Shown: positions 10,076 through 23,050, numbered from the stretch's first letter. The stretch is DNA of 64,000 nucleotides from Rhodamnia argentea (GCF_020921035.1 NC_063156.1:4836001-4900000); one strand, 5' to 3'. Numbers and translations: made by a program. Notes: generated by a model from the letters alone, not told the origin.

Positions 10076-13000
10076 TCACAGAGGTTTGACTTGAATGATG
10101 ACCTTCCCCATGTTAGAGCTCGAGAAAACCGACTGCAAGCTCTCCAAGAAGCTCTCGACGCCATGGTAGATCTTGTGCTTGGACCTGATCTTGCCTTGTC
10201 TCAGGTGACCCTCCATCTGCTGAGCGAAGTCCCCGAACCTCACCAGGTGCGATGGCGAGCCCACCATGAACCCTTCCATCCTCACCTCCTTCCCAACCAT
10301 GTTCAGCAGATTCCTGACCCCTTCCCTCTCCGTCCACACCTGCATGCAATTGCATCTCACTCAAATGAGGTTCAATTAAAAGAAGAATCAAATCAACAAT
10401 GTGTTAAGGAATACAGTTAATTCCGTAACGGACAATTCAAAATTCTAATTTTGAATTAGTCCATTAATGTAGATATCTTATGTAGTTAATATTGTAACGG
10501 ACTAATTTTGAATTAATCCATTAATGTATGTTATCCCCTGTCGTTAATACTATAAAGTACTAATTCAAAAGTCAAAATATTTTGAATTAGTCCATTCTAG
10601 AAAATCTCTATGAATATAAACGCTATCCTAGAGTTAAGGATAAACGAAACTCATTTTCAAACCTAGTTCTTACCATGGATCGCGAATTACAACTTCGATT
10701 TCGGTAAAACGACATACTCGGCGTTACGAGGTATATGAGGATAGACTCGCAACTTCGATTGCCTGGGGCAACCCTCTCAATAAAATGACTCTTAACATCT
10801 GGATAAGATCATCTTGCGTTCGTTCTTGTGACAAGTTAAACGAGATAAATCGAGTTAATATAGCCAGTTTTACGTTCTTAACAAAATTTTACTAATAAAG
10901 TTTTAACTTTTAAGTGGCTTTTGTCTCAAGAATCTCTTCTAGAAAGTGGAAAAAGCCTCAGCAGATGATTGGACCGACACAGCTTTTGCCACTCCGCAGA
11001 CCAGCAGCGATCTCTGTTCGGAGCGGAAGCGGTAAACCTAACCCCATTATGCACAGTTAAACTATCATTATGAGTAGGTTGGTGAGCCACTTTACTGGTT
11101 CCTCTCTCACGTTCTAGTTTCAACAAAGCATCAGCGGAAGCCGGGAGCGTGTTCTGGTCGCCGGAACGGAGCTATTCCATATTTCGAAAGCCGAGATGGG
11201 TCGAGACAGCTCGTCAATCGGCTCACTCACGTCCATTTAAATGCCGAATCGTTCTTAGGAACGAAACGCTGTTGTATAACGTAATCGGAACGTACCTTGT
11301 TGTACTCGGAAATCATTCCGCAGAGCGAGATCCGAGCGCCTCGATTGACATGGTTCAACACGGCCTCGAGCATCTTACCACCGACATTGTCGAGGTACAT
11401 GTCTATGCCACCGGGGAAGTATCTGCCACATCCGCATTTCAAGCAAAATTAGCTCTACACAAGTACAACTGTGCTGATGAAAACGAGATTAATGAGCGAG
11501 AACGGGGTTTTTAGGAATAATTACTTCCTTAATGCAGCGTCAAGATCAGTTTCTTTCTTGTAGTTGAATGCTTCATCGTAACCGAATTCCTCCTTCACCA
11601 GGATTACCTATAAAATATTAAAATAATTATAAGGATAATAAAGACGAAATTACTTTTGCTATGCTTTAGTGCATTGGAAATTAAAAATGGAAGGCACTTA
11701 GCTAGCTTGATGCTCACCTACGATATTTAATTTTTAATTTATCAACTTTATTTATCATGTTGGACCAAAAAAAAAACTTTATTTATCATGATTAACAACT
11801 CCTAACATTTATCAACATTTTTTTTAAGAGATTAGTAATCTAAGATGTGACTTACCAAGTTTTCCTCCCGTTAAATTACGCATAATACAATACTAGACTG
11901 ACAACTATTATTTTGAGTTATTTCTTAACCGTGTCTTACAGTTACCAACTCTTATATGAAATTGCTAAATGTAGTTTAAGTGGCTTATCGGCTCTTTCTT
12001 TGAATAAGTTTGTCAACTAGCTTCGAGTTACCAACCCTCGTGTGAGTTACTTGTCAACATTTTTGTCTAGTTCTTTTTTAATCTACCGACATTTCTAAAG
12101 ATTTCGTAATTTAATCGAAAGAAGAAGTTGGTAATTCATTCAAGTAATGATCGGCAAATTCATATAAGAGTTGGCAAACATAAGAGATTCGTAAGAAAGA
12201 CATGTAAAAATCGGTAACCAAAAGAAAATTTTGATAATTTACAAACTGTGAAAAAATAGATGATATTTTGGCGAAAGTATGGGTAAATCACTAACAAGTT
12301 GCATGGAAATCAGATAATCGATAAATTTACTTTTTACCAATAACATTTTTTTTTTACCTTCATCAATTTTTCTAGAAATCTACTTGCTCGCAATGAAAAT
12401 TCGTTTTTTCTTATTAAAAAAAAAAACAAGATATCAATTGGATTTATCAGCAAAACATTACCTTTTCATCAGATCCGGTGCTCCCCACGACTCTACACCC
12501 TCTGAGCTTGGCCAACTGCCCCGCGTACATCCCCACGCCGCCTGCTGCGGCGGAGATGAACACGTTCGTCCCTGCCTTCGGCTCTCCCAGCACCTCTATC
12601 CCCAGCCAAGCCGCGAATCCGGGCACCCCTGCAACAACATCGAAGCGAAAATCAATTGCCCATTCAGATATACACGGCGGCGGAACGCTGTTATGTTTTG
12701 TTCACGGCGATGAACAAGATAGAATAGAATTCTCATTTCACTTTTATATAACTACGTGAAGGAAAACTTGTAGGCAAAATGAAGAGGCATGAGCATGAAT
12801 GAGAGGATGGTATACTATAAACCTAAGCAGCTGAGATAATCCGGCAACTCGATGTCTCCGGTAGGCTCGATCTTCCTGATAATGAAGTCCGATGGCACCA
12901 CGCAGTACTCTGCCACGGGTAAAAACGGCCCGGTCACGATCTCTCCCTTGCCATACTTATCGTCCGTCGACGCCACCACCCTTCCGATCCCGAAAGCTGT

Positions 13001-13391
13001 CACCACCTACACTTCCCAAAGACATGAGCGCATTATCTCCAAAGATATCCGGTTATTAACCTACTATTTTGGTTATTTTCCGTAGATGCGGCACGTTTAA
13101 CTCTTAAGGATTCAACTTATGGAAAACCTGGTTGAGATCGAACTGAGGGGAGTACAGGCCGTCTTCCCGGCCGGTCATCCGGGAGCGCAAGAAGGGATCA
13201 ATGGAGACGAAGAGCATTTCGAGGGCGACGTGGCGGTCGGCGATCGAGCCGGCGGCGACCGGGATCTTCGCGGCCCGCAACTTCAGGTGATCGGAAGTCG
13301 GGATTCCTTCTGGTGCGTAGGCTGATATGAACCACTCTTTGCTCTCCATGGCCATCTTCACCGTGTTCATTTCCTCCGAACCGCTTCTCAT
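10076..13391 (-). CDS. NADP-dependent 2-alkenal reductase / double-bond reductase (MDR superfamily)
   Basis: Soluble enzyme that uses NADPH to reduce the alpha,beta double bond of reactive aldehydes and ketones or phenylpropenals. Coding exons on the minus strand: 13128-13391, 12823-13006, 12462-12628, 11525-11607, 11296-11422, 10076-10339; phases 0,1,0,2,0 join to one 362-aa frame (family about 345-350). The N-terminal half has KEWFISAYAPEG, DHLKLR, SIDPFLRSRMTG and GLYSPQFDLNQ; then VVTAFGIGRV, LPDYLSCLG, GVPGFAAWLGIEVLG. The dinucleotide-binding loop SAAAGGVGM with VVGSTGSDEK is near residues 172-200; next FGYDEAFNYK, YFPGGIDMYLDNVGGKMLEA, CGMISEYNK and VWTEREGVRNLLNMVGKEVR; C-terminus SSSNMGKVIIQVKPL. 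No catalytic zinc ligands are seen, as expected for this family. The start is the first ATG; an internal Met at residue 8 or 13 is possible. The last intron (10340-11295) is large. The exact substrate cannot be told from sequence. Confidence 0.9.
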
Positions 13392-14803
13392 ATGGAGGAG
13401 GGGATTTCTACTTCTCTAGCTCTTACTGATGATGCAGACAGCTATTTCATTGCTTTGAAAGCTGCACTTTACCCAATTATTTCCCATAAATACTTTTGAC
13501 GGACCGCTTTCGAAAGAACACGATTCTTTCGCACTCAAATACGTACACGACGTGTCCATTCATCCAAGTACGCACACAGCACGCTGCATTCGTTCAAATC
13601 GGCGCACCCGATATTTTACATGGCCAGCGCATCCGAGGAGGTCACCCTCTAGAATCCGACCGGCCAGCACCTAGAGCGATGTCGAGTTACATGGATGGGC
13701 AATGCCAAAGAAGCGAACGCTGTAAGGAAATGTAAGTAACACATAACACCCTCGAGTTACACATCGAACCGGATAGAATTTGTCGAGCGATGCTTGAGAA
13801 GAACTTGATGCCAGAGATACCGATACCATACCACCTTACTTTCCCTGGAACGTTCAAATGAAAACCTTGTCGAGTATTTTTGTTGGATCAAAGGGCGACG
13901 GTCCAGATTATCTACACTTTCAAGGGCTAAGACTTGGCGACCGTTCGATCGCCGAAAAGAGTTTTGCCGAGAAGAGAAGCTAGAAAAATTGGAGCGCACC
14001 TTTCGCAGAGGATGAACTGGGAAAAGAATTCTGAACTTGAGGGTCAGTTCACAATTTATTAAAACTTTCGGGTCAAAGCTTTTCGTCTATTTGCCGGCAA
14101 ACGTCCCAAAAAAAAAAAAAAGGGTCACCAAAAACTCCAATGACTTGCTTCAATTTTTTTTTTTTTTGTGTGTGATCTCAATAATCTCAAACTTATATCT
14201 GTGTCAACATTTACTCCCGCCATAAATTTGTCAATAAGAATCGCTAAAAATCTTCTACATGAATGACGAAAAGTAAACGGTGTTGAGATGATGCCCACGT
14301 GGCTTAAGTAAAATAAAAACGACTTTTTTTAGCTGAAAAATCATATGACGAAACCTTGACTAATGGTACACATGTCATGCCGGTACAAGTTTGTAGTTTT
14401 TTATGCCACAATTAAAAGTTTAGGATAAATGTGTCACTTTAGCTTAGTTTAAGGATTTCGATCTCACAAAAAAAAAAGTTAAGGGCAAATATGTAAGATT
14501 GAATATATAATTTGGAATTTTTGATCACTTTTTTTTTCCTTTTATTTGTTATGCTTAGTCATTAGGCACAGAGAATTCCAAAAAAAAAAAAAGATTGGTC
14601 AGTTAAATCATGAGGAATTCATGGATTTGCAAGTGAAGAGGAGGGTTCTCGGAAGATGCCCATGTCCCTACGTACCGGACTTGACGACTTGTACAGAGGA
14701 ATGCGACAGAAGGTAAGTCCTACATGCCGTTCTGCCCTTTTCCTGCCTTACGGGGGACCGCAGCAGCACATCTCGTGACGACCGACGCTCATTCAGTACA
14801 GAA

Positions 14804-14923
14804 AGAGCGGGACCCACATCTATGCACGATCCAACATCAACCCCTCACCAAACCCTACTTTTCGAAAAGTAGGGTTTGGTGAGGGGTTGATGTTGGATTG
14901 TGCATTGATCCGGGTCCCGCTCT
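14804..14923. repeat. Near-perfect 60-nt-arm inverted repeat (hairpin)
   Basis: The sequence is symmetrical about 14863/14864 (TTTTC|GAAAA). The left arm from AGAGCGGGACCC and the right arm ending GGGTCCCGCTCT match at 56 of 60 positions with no gap and no loop. A transcript from either strand would fold into one long stem. It has no coding features. Confidence 0.9.
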
Positions 14924-14931
14924 TCGGTTCC

Positions 14932-14995
14932 AAGGAAAAGTAGAGTTTGGTGAGGGGTTGATGTTGGATAGTGCATAGATCCGGGTCCGGCTCTT
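14932..14995. repeat. Third, direct copy of the hairpin arm
   Basis: From about 14932 the right-arm sequence recurs in the same orientation (GAAAAGTAGAGTTTGGTGAG ... GATCCGGGTCCGGCTCTT) with a few substitutions, directly after the inverted repeat. Confidence 0.85.
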
Positions 14996-15229
14996 TGATT
15001 CCAAGGGTTTCCAATCCGCGATTCCGAAAAATGGATGTACACTTTGATAGAAGACGAGATCGAGCTCGAGGTCGAGGAAACAAAGATTGATGTACCGCGA
15101 GCTCGACGGAGTCAAGGCCTCTTCAATTGGTAGCTCCGGATCGAACTTGTAAATATCTGCGACGCTACGTTGAAGTGAAGCAAAGAAACCCTAAAGGACC
15201 TAAACCTAAACAACAAGTAAATATTAGGT

Positions 15230-15418
15230 TTGTTTTTAAAAAAAAAAAAATTAAAAAAAGGACCGGTCGAGTCTGGTCCTAAGCCCCGGAACCAGGAACC
15301 GGACCGCCCGGTCAATTGTTCCAATTTTAGGAACCGGGAACCGAACCCAACCAGACCCCCTAAAATTGGAAATCGGACCATCGGTCCCCATTCGGGCGGT
15401 CTTTTTTGCTCACCCCTA
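15230..15418. repeat. Fragment of a hAT-like non-autonomous element
   Basis: Ends with TTGCTCACCCCTA, close to the terminal repeat of the element at 31671-32333, and its interior is rich in ggaaccgg/ccggttcc-type words (for example ccggaaccaggaaccgg) as in that element. The left terminal repeat is not found, so it is probably truncated. Confidence 0.45.
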
Positions 15419-16826
15419 ATTGAGACTAGCAATTCCATGGCATCGACCCACCGTTTGAGCGTTACTAGTGAATTACGACATCACATATGGTCTGTTACTC
15501 ACCCACGAATAATTTCAGGTATCGGTAATTGGCGAAAACGGGGCGAATCAACGGCCTGATGGATTTACGCATTTTCTCTTCTCGAGAGCTAGTTGGAGCC
15601 GATAAACGGCAACGAGGACAACCATGTACAATGCTTTGTCACATAATTAAAAAGCAGGGAAGGAAAAGCTTCGAGTTTGCTAACTCGTCTGCCTTTCCAC
15701 ATCTTGCTCATGTTTTCATGATCCAAGGTAGGGAAAACATGTTGGGAAATTTAGTGACTGACAACGTTGCTAATGGTTAGCTGCAAAGATCCTTCGTAAT
15801 ACAATCTGATCTCATACAATTCTTCGTATCCGAAAACGGTTTATTCGAACACAACTATTCATTGTTAGAAAACTATTATATTAGGAAGATTGCAACTTTT
15901 CAAAAATCGTAAGAAATTAATTCAAAATTCAAAATAAAAAAAATTAAGAATGCAACCTTTTGAAGGTAGTAAGAAATTGATAAAAATTCAAAACTAAAAA
16001 CAACAATAAAAAAAATTGGTCCCAACTCCTACGTGAATAATTGCTTCGATAGGGCTCAAGAGTTAATTTATTATTATAATTTCAAAAATTAAAAAAAAAA
16101 TAATTGATGATTAGTGCCAATTTCCAACCGCGACCACACAAGCATACCCTCACACAGGTAGGCCAGTTGCTTATTTCTTAAATTGAAAGACTATAATCTT
16201 TAGCTGAATGATTATAATAGCCTAAGCTAATAGCGGGTTTCACTTTTCCTATCACCCTATGTGTGACTTGAAAAAACAGACACTTTTGTTTGTTTTTCAT
16301 GTTCTGTTGATGTTTTTCAATCAAACGTCAACAGAACATCCACCACTTACAAGACAGACTGGAGCCTAAACAACAGTACAGTTTTATGGGTAAGTCCTAT
16401 GAGTCGAGATTGACACTAAAAACAAGAGTAATTCCGGGGTAAGTGACTATTTTACCAACCCAGCTTTCTCAATGATATGACAAAATATCGAATGCAAATA
16501 CATCTTATCTGAACAACTCATTCAGAGTTCGCTACGTCATTTTATTAAAATGTTTGTTCCAGTATCATTTCATTATTCAAAAGACAATCATCTCCACCGA
16601 GACCCTGCACATTTGGGAAGAGAGAGACAGAGACAGAGACAAAGGGAGGACAAAATTATCCAAGTCTTACAGATGTCATTGAGCAGAATGTAAATTAAAG
16701 GAGCATCAAGTAAAAGAGCGAGACATCAAAGAGAAGGGGATGCAAAGAATTTACATTTGAAGCTGGTCACTTCTTCCCATATATACAATGCAAAGCTTTT
16801 CATCAAAGGTTTAACTAAGTCATGCT

Positions 16827-18687
16827 TCAGAGAGAACCAAAAGTATTCTCGCCGCTGTAGGTCATGTAGAGAAAGCCATCTTCATCCTTGTTTTCCTCGT
16901 ATATTGCAGACATCATAGCAGCTACAACATCAAAGAGGCATCGCAAATCAGTAAAGTCAGTAGTCCATGATGACTGCAGGACCAAATTAAAGATCTTTTC
17001 TCACCGGTGGGTGGCAAAATGTTCTTAACAAAGACGAAAATAGCTTTCTCCGGACTTAGCTTGATCCTCTTCCGAACGACATACACAAACTGGCCAACAG
17101 TAAGGTCAGCAGGAACCAGATACCTGAATTTGCCACGAAAAAAGATCACACCTAAACGACAATCATGAAGAATGCCATTTCATGGATGAGTGCAAACTGC
17201 GAAACATACTAATAGTAAACGCACGTGTGATAAAGCCTCATGCAAGCCTTCAACTAAATGAATGACCTTCAAACATTGAAATATTCGTTGCATGCACTGT
17301 ATTTTAGAATTTTCACTCAAGTTTATTTGCTAAGTATGCCAAATTAGTCAAATAGCTCTCCTTGCCTTCCACAATACAAGTGCAGCATTTTAACAGTGAG
17401 GACTACCACAATCTAGACATCTTTCTTTCCTATGTTTTAGCAGAGCAACTGATCACCAAAACTTTCAAATTGCCGAAGTCACAAATCTATGCGAGGGAAA
17501 AATGCTCATCAGTGGATGGATTAGTATTCACAAAAACCAACGGCCAACGAATGAATCTAAACATGAAAAGTACAAAATTTCCCTTGATTTAAACTGACTT
17601 TTTCTTATCAATGTCGGGTACATCGGTCTTCTCAGCCCTCTCAACAATCACCTGCACCACGCATTGCAGAGAGTTACAATTGAGAACCAAGGGGAAAGAC
17701 ACAAAAAATGAGTAGGACAAGTTTGATCATACAGGAATTCTATCGGGATACTTCTCTCTGATTCGTGCAGACTCTGCTTGTCTCCTCTCTGTCACATATG
17801 TGCAAGATCAGAAGGAGCGAGAAGAACAAATGCGGAAAATGCAAAAGCTGGGCACTTTTTCGATAAGCTAAACAAGCATAAAACATCAGGAAACAAAGCA
17901 TGATCAAAATATTACATACACGACATGACCACTAGACATATTCTAACGAAAAAAATCAAAACCCAACCAAAGTAAATCCTGAGGAAAGCGGGTACAAAAT
18001 TATTTTGCATTTCATAGCAATCAGCCATGCGAAGAGACACTGACTTTCGCTCAAATCAGTTGACAAATATCAAGATGCTATAACTTCTCCATCACTCATA
18101 ATCTGCACCCCATCGTCAATCTTCATTTCTTTTCCTTCTCCAAGCAAGTGCCGAGAATTTCAATGGCCACTGACAGTACCACACCCAATTAAGAAATTCA
18201 TCTTTTTTCTCTGTCTCCAGATTACAGTAGACCCGTAGAATTAGACATGGTAAAAACAGATTCCTCCGATAAGCTAACAAAGCCAAACAATTCGACCAAG
18301 CACAGTTATAACCCTAAAGAACTGTTCCTTTTACCGTAGATCTGAAGCCCAAAACTAAGTCCTTATCCAATTACCTCCCATCTCACACCAAAAACAAAGA
18401 ATCGACCAAGGTCGGGTTCACAGAAACCACAATACTCCCAGGAAGATCAACAGATCAGAAACCCGAATCAATTAAGATCATCCACACACAGTCCCCTATA
18501 CAAATCCAGTAGAGCGTACGATCGAACAAGCCCGCATCGATTCCGATGAAATTCCCTCCTTATCAGCTCCTGATGATCAGGAAAAGCAACACATGGACAC
18601 ACACAGAGACGGACGGAAGGATAGAGTTAGGATCGGGTACTAGGACTCACCAAGGGGATGCTCCATCTTGAACGAGCTTCTGGCCAT
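16827..18687 (-). CDS. ATG8: Autophagy-related ubiquitin-like protein ATG8
   Basis: Ubiquitin-fold protein conjugated to phosphatidylethanolamine on the phagophore; it drives membrane growth and recruits cargo receptors. Minus-strand exons 18651-18687, 17733-17788, 17599-17651, 17005-17123 and 16827-16921, phases 1,0,2,1, join to 119 aa. Seen: [90 protein letters not shown] and the end [11 protein letters not shown]. The conjugated glycine is Gly117; Ser-Leu would be removed by ATG4. Length and exon pattern are usual for the ATG8A-G type rather than the ATG8H/I type that lacks residues after Gly. A CT-rich leader and a TTTATATC element lie roughly 90-100 bp upstream of the ATG. Which Arabidopsis paralogue is closest is not resolved. 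Confidence 0.95.
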
Positions 18688-19829
18688 GGCGAAAACTCCG
18701 CAGGAACGAAGCAAAAGTCTCGGACGATCGTCGCAGGGGGGTTAGGTTTTGGTATCGGCTGCGAGATCGAAGAGATATAAAGGACAAAACCGAAATATTT
18801 TCTCGAGATGGAGATCGAGAGAGAGAGAGAAACGAAGAAAAGGACGGATTGGCCCTCACGCAAACGGAGGCGTAAATCTGTACGATAGGCAGTTGCGCAC
18901 TCAATATTTTCGTTCTTTCCTTTAATTTTTCCTTTTCTCCTGTTCGACAGATTTCGGGATATTTTCATTCCGATCCTCATCCTAAAACAGAAAATTGACT
19001 AAGGGCATGTGTGGTAATTATTTTGATCTCAAAAAGTGATCCTAATTAAAATGAATTTTTTTTATTCTATTCTCTGGATAAATTTTAGACAATCAAAACG
19101 CGTTTGATATTTTGTTCTTGAAAAAGAAACGCATTTGATAACTACACAAAATTTTTGTTCCCGAGAACAATTGCTCATCCTAATTTTTGTCATTTTAGTC
19201 AAATAATTTCATAGTTTCTTTGTGAAACTTCATTCTACATTTCAAAATTAATTGGAGATTAATCTATATTAATTCTCTTATACAACATATTGCATATTAA
19301 AATATAAAAATAAATATCAAGAATTATCACGGATCATTTTCGTTATTTATTGTGGGGTCTTATTGAACTTTTTTGAGCGAGCGGATAATCGACACGAGCG
19401 ACGCTCTCGTTTTCGCAAAGAAAATGCACTGTCTTGCGTTGCATTAGTGTGTATTTTTTGTTCTAGAAAGTCAAATCTCAATCTTATTTCATCGAAAACT
19501 TAAGAACGAAAGCTTGCTAAATGTTCACAATGGTTGTTTTTTGTCTTTTTCAAAATTTTATAAACTCGACTAAGTCTAAAGTACATAAGCCTAGGCTAAT
19601 CACAATCAATGAAATCAAATGCGCAATCGAAAAATCATGTCATTGATAAAATCGCATTAAAAAATCCTAATGAAGCCCTAAGGGTTTAGAGAAATGTGGT
19701 TCGAATTTAATTGCTAAGGTGTTTATGATTTTTCTAAAAAATGACAAAATCTATGAAATCTAGGGAATCTAGGCCCGGATTTATGAAAATGAAGTCAAAC
19801 TAGCTCAATCTAAGCTTCTTCTACTTTTA

Positions 19830-20365
19830 GGTCGCGTTTGGTCGTCCGTATAAAACTCGGGATAGGATATGTTTTATCATATCCCGTATTTGGTAGGTGT
19901 CCTGGATAGTATAATGTCGGATATAGGGAGGATATAACCCGGACAAAAAAATCCTAGGGGAGGGGGTAGGATAAGGTCGGATAGGATTTCTCTTATCCGT
20001 CATATAAAAGCTAACTTTCTTATCTTATTTATTTCTATTTTCATTTTATTTTATTTTTTTTGCAAAGAGGTTTGAAAATCTAATAACATATGTATATTTT
20101 CAAGTTTTTTTTTTTTTTGTGTATGAGAACATTATTTTTATAGTAATAAGATCGGAATATTTCATGAGCATCACATAGGGCATATATGTCATTTATATTG
20201 ATATACGACTTTTACCAAATGCATGATATGATAGGATATGAGAATATCCGACTTTAAATCCGTAGTTCACCAAATGATAGATAGGATATGGCCAAATCCC
20301 TAGATTTCTTATCCTATCCTATTCAATCATATCTCGACCGTAAATCCCGACGACCAAACGCAGCC
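19830..20365. repeat. Tourist-like MITE (PIF/Harbinger type)
   Basis: The termini GGTCGCGTTTGGTCGTC and GACGACCAAACGCAGCC are inverted repeats matching at 15 of 17 positions. The element is flanked on both sides by TTA (19827-19829 and 20366-20368), the target duplication expected for PIF/Harbinger elements. The 536-bp interior is AT-rich with ggatagg/cctatcc words in both orientations and codes for nothing recognisable. Confidence 0.75.
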
Positions 20366-22633
20366 TTAGGGATTTTCCTAAATTTTTCCGATTTTCAGAA
20401 TTTTTCTAAATTTTTTCGAATTTTTTTATATTTTATATTTTATTATCTTATATGTTTTTTGAAAATGAGACCTCGTTTTATTTTAGGTTGAGGGAAAATT
20501 GACAAGAGAATTGACAAAAAAAAAATGAGAAATGTGAAACTTTATTCTGTTTTGTGATTCTAAAAAATGGTTCTTTTTTTCGTAACCAAATTTTTTTCTT
20601 ATTTTTGCTCCAAAACTGTTCTTGGGAAAGGAATCATAATTATTTACTTTACCAAACATGATTATCGTCTTTTTTTTATTTTATTCCAGGAAACAGAATT
20701 AGAGAACCGGAATGGTTACCATACGCACACTGATAATTCTGCTTTTGAAAACTAGTGTAATCTTTATTACTCGTATACAACTTTAAACATGTTGTTATGC
20801 AATGTCAAAATACATTCGAATAAAAAGATGCACGCGTTTCAATGAATAGTTATGCGATAATAAAGATCGGAAGTCAAATTCGAATTCAATATCGATACCC
20901 ATGAACAATCAAATTGTTTTTATTGGTCAAAAAGGTATGCCAATTTAATACGCATTGCTTATGTATAACATTTTCATTTACCATTTTATGTTGAGGATGA
21001 ACGGTTCTTGATCTCGGTATATCATATGAATGTCTTAAGAAATGCAATTCATGGAATGTCTTAAGAAATGCGATTTCTTGTCCTCATCTAGGTTCTTTGA
21101 TCAATGGTTTTCATACGTTACTTGTATATACAAATATATAGTACATTACGGAAAACTCCAAACCGATAGTCATCACAAATTTATCCCCGAATCAATTGTT
21201 TGACCACCAAAAATTTCAAATTGGCACACTTATGATAAATCTATCCTCCGACAGTTTTCATCAAAATATAAATTAGATGACACGTGTCGGTTGACGAGCC
21301 TATCATTGAGAGATCAATCTTCCCTGTACCCCGCCATTGTCACCACCGTCACTCGAGCCTCCCGCCAAGCTTTATCTATTGCCACTGATGAGGTTCGTAG
21401 TGGGGACGAGCTCAACTCGGTCTGCATCATAAAGGAGCTCAAGGACCGATATGGAGCTCCTCCATAACTAAGCTCCGCTCGACCTCAGCTGCGAAGGAGC
21501 TCCATGGCAAGTTCTGGAGCAACAGCCGCTGTCTTCTTTTGTCTCATGCGTCTTTGTAGCACGAGCAACCGCACCTTCTACCTGCACATTTGTGGCTTTG
21601 ACCTCGCATTGGCCTCGACGGTAAAGATGGCGATCGGATTGGTGGTTGCTGAAGATTTAGCACAATGGTGATGCTAGGGCAACTTGGACATCCACGAGAG
21701 CTCCGAGATCTGAACGGCCGGCGTTTAACTCGGCATGGGCAGAGCGGAGGAGGTAGAGGACGAGCGAGGAGAGCAAGGTGGGATTTGCCAGTTGCTGGAG
21801 TCATTCGACATTCAATTTAACTTAGATATCCGAATGTTAGCCCAACACTAAATAAGATATTAGAAATTCAACTTTTGTCCAAGTGAAACCATATCTCAAT
21901 CAGATGTTATCTTTTCAAGTGCTACAATAGCAATTTTTTTTAACCAAAATCCCTATAAATATGGTATTCTCCAAAATTACTTCTCTATTCACTTCTCAAC
22001 TACTTTCCCCAACCACACTTCTAACTCAAAACTCTTTGGCTAAATAAACTTTTGAAATGGTAAGGTTTTCGCAAATTAACCTAATTGGATCACATCATTG
22101 GCCAAAATAATTCCCAAAACTAATTAGGCCCTTTGACCATCAATGTATTGTCCAGAAGCCAAACAATCGATTCCTCCCTACCTGCAACATTACAAGGTAA
22201 TCGAGAGCACTTGGGTCCTGAGTAAAGATCGCAGCCAAATCAGGTTTACCTCAGACACGAGATGATGAAATTAGGCGGTGTCGGGATCTCTTCCACAAGA
22301 ATATCGGCAGCTGAGAGATTTGCCGGAACCGCTCGTGCTCGTGAGCACAATTGACACGACTGGCTCACAAGCAGGCAAAGCACGGTATCTGAATCCGCCG
22401 GAGGAGCTTTTGAGTCCGGTCATATGAAGATCGAAGGCAGAGCAATACTTGCTCTGTGAAAAGGTACTCACGAATCGCCAGCCAAAAGAATGCCAATCAC
22501 AATCAAAGCCAAGTCGCTCTAATTCGGCATGGAAAATCGCAAATTGAGGCCGTTATTTAATTCTTCTTTCTGTTCACAAAGGAGTACATCTACTGAAATT
22601 CGCCGCTCTACAACATGGCGAATCTAAAAGAAG

Positions 22634-22634
<1 letters not shown>

Positions 22635-22670
<36 letters not shown>
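22635..22670. repeat. (GAAAAC)n minisatellite
   Basis: Five to six copies of the hexamer GAAAAC, just downstream of the small gene at 22691-23050. Confidence 0.8.
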
Positions 22671-22690
22671 GAGAAGCTGATCTGTTCTAT

Positions 22691-23050
22691 TCAATGAGCA
22701 GCGACACCATCGCCACCGAAAAAATCAACTGACGGATCTGACTCGTTCCGAGCAGGACTCCCAGGGCTGGATCCGACAAACCAAACGCACTTGGCGGCTA
22801 CGAGCTTCTTCCTCTGCGGGCAACGAGGCCCGTAGATCCTCCCGACGAAGCAGGGCATTCCGTCGGCCGCGTCGACCTGGGGCTGTCCGTCCTGGTTCGG
22901 CGGCGGAGACGGGCAGATCTGGATGAGGGAGTCGACCCGGTGGAGCCTGGCGCTGATTCGCAAGTCTCTGAGCTGAGCGAGCGCGCCGGGCTTCAGGTAC
23001 TTGAGGTAGGGCTCGGATCTGCGATTGATTCTTCGCGTCCTGCGATTCAT
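22691..23050 (-). CDS. Small basic protein of unknown function, single exon
   Basis: 119-aa open frame with an ATG start, preceded on its own strand by a (CT)22 tract six bases upstream, as often seen in plant 5' UTRs. The N-terminus is very basic (MNRRTRRINRRSEPYLKYLK), followed by PGALAQLRDLRISARLHRVD, a Pro-rich stretch (CPSPPPNQDGQPQ), then GMPCFVGRIYGPRCPQRKKL and VAAKCVWFVGSSPGS. There is no signal peptide or membrane segment. The region is GC-richer than its surroundings, consistent with coding. The YLKPGALAQLRD stretch gives me a vague impression of an uncharacterised plant family, but I cannot name it. No function is proposed. Confidence 0.6.
   Translation of the reverse strand: MNRRTRRINRRSEPYLKYLKPGALAQLRDLRISARLHRVDSLIQICPSPPPNQDGQPQVDAADGMPCFVGRIYGPRCPQRKKLVAAKCVWFVGSSPGSPARNESDPSVDFFGGDGVAAH

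Larger units (their letters stand above)
13392..16826. other. Intergenic spacer with hairpin repeat and element fragments
   Basis: Contains the upstream flank of the reductase gene, the inverted repeat at 14804-14923 with its third copy to 14995, and a fragment of a hAT-like element ending at 15418. An open stretch at about 15529-15780 (+, 83 codons) has no recognisable domain. Runs of A and T near 14110, 14150, 14465, 14580 and 15240. Nothing else assignable. Confidence 0.6.
18688..22690. other. Intergenic spacer with MITE, no recognisable gene
   Basis: The first about 300 bp are the ATG8 promoter side, with a (GA)n run at about 18818-18831. A Tourist-like MITE occupies 19830-20365. At 21028-21080 a 26-nt unit (GAATGTCTTAAGAAATGC core) is repeated twice. 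At 21150-21300 there is one copy of the 'cacaaatttatcc / accaaaaatttcaaattgg' phrase found in the repeat at 52200-52735. A (GAAAAC)n run lies at about 22635-22670. GC-richer sequence at 21310-21800 has no coherent reading frame. Confidence 0.6.

Noticed and set aside
9953-10420. 155-codon + strand frame
   Set aside because: It overlaps exon 6 of the reductase gene on the opposite strand; the minus frame has the conserved family C-terminus.
14820-15115. Overlapping minus-strand frames of 65-87 codons
   Set aside because: They arise from the repeated hairpin arms; the same phrase is translated several times in different frames.
15112-15559. Two 108-109-codon frames on opposite strands
   Set aside because: They cover the ggaaccgg-rich hAT-like fragment; composition is that of the repeat, with no domain.
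18627-18980. 117-codon minus frame at the ATG8 start
   Set aside because: It runs through the CT-rich leader in a different frame; the ATG8 start exon is 18651-18687.
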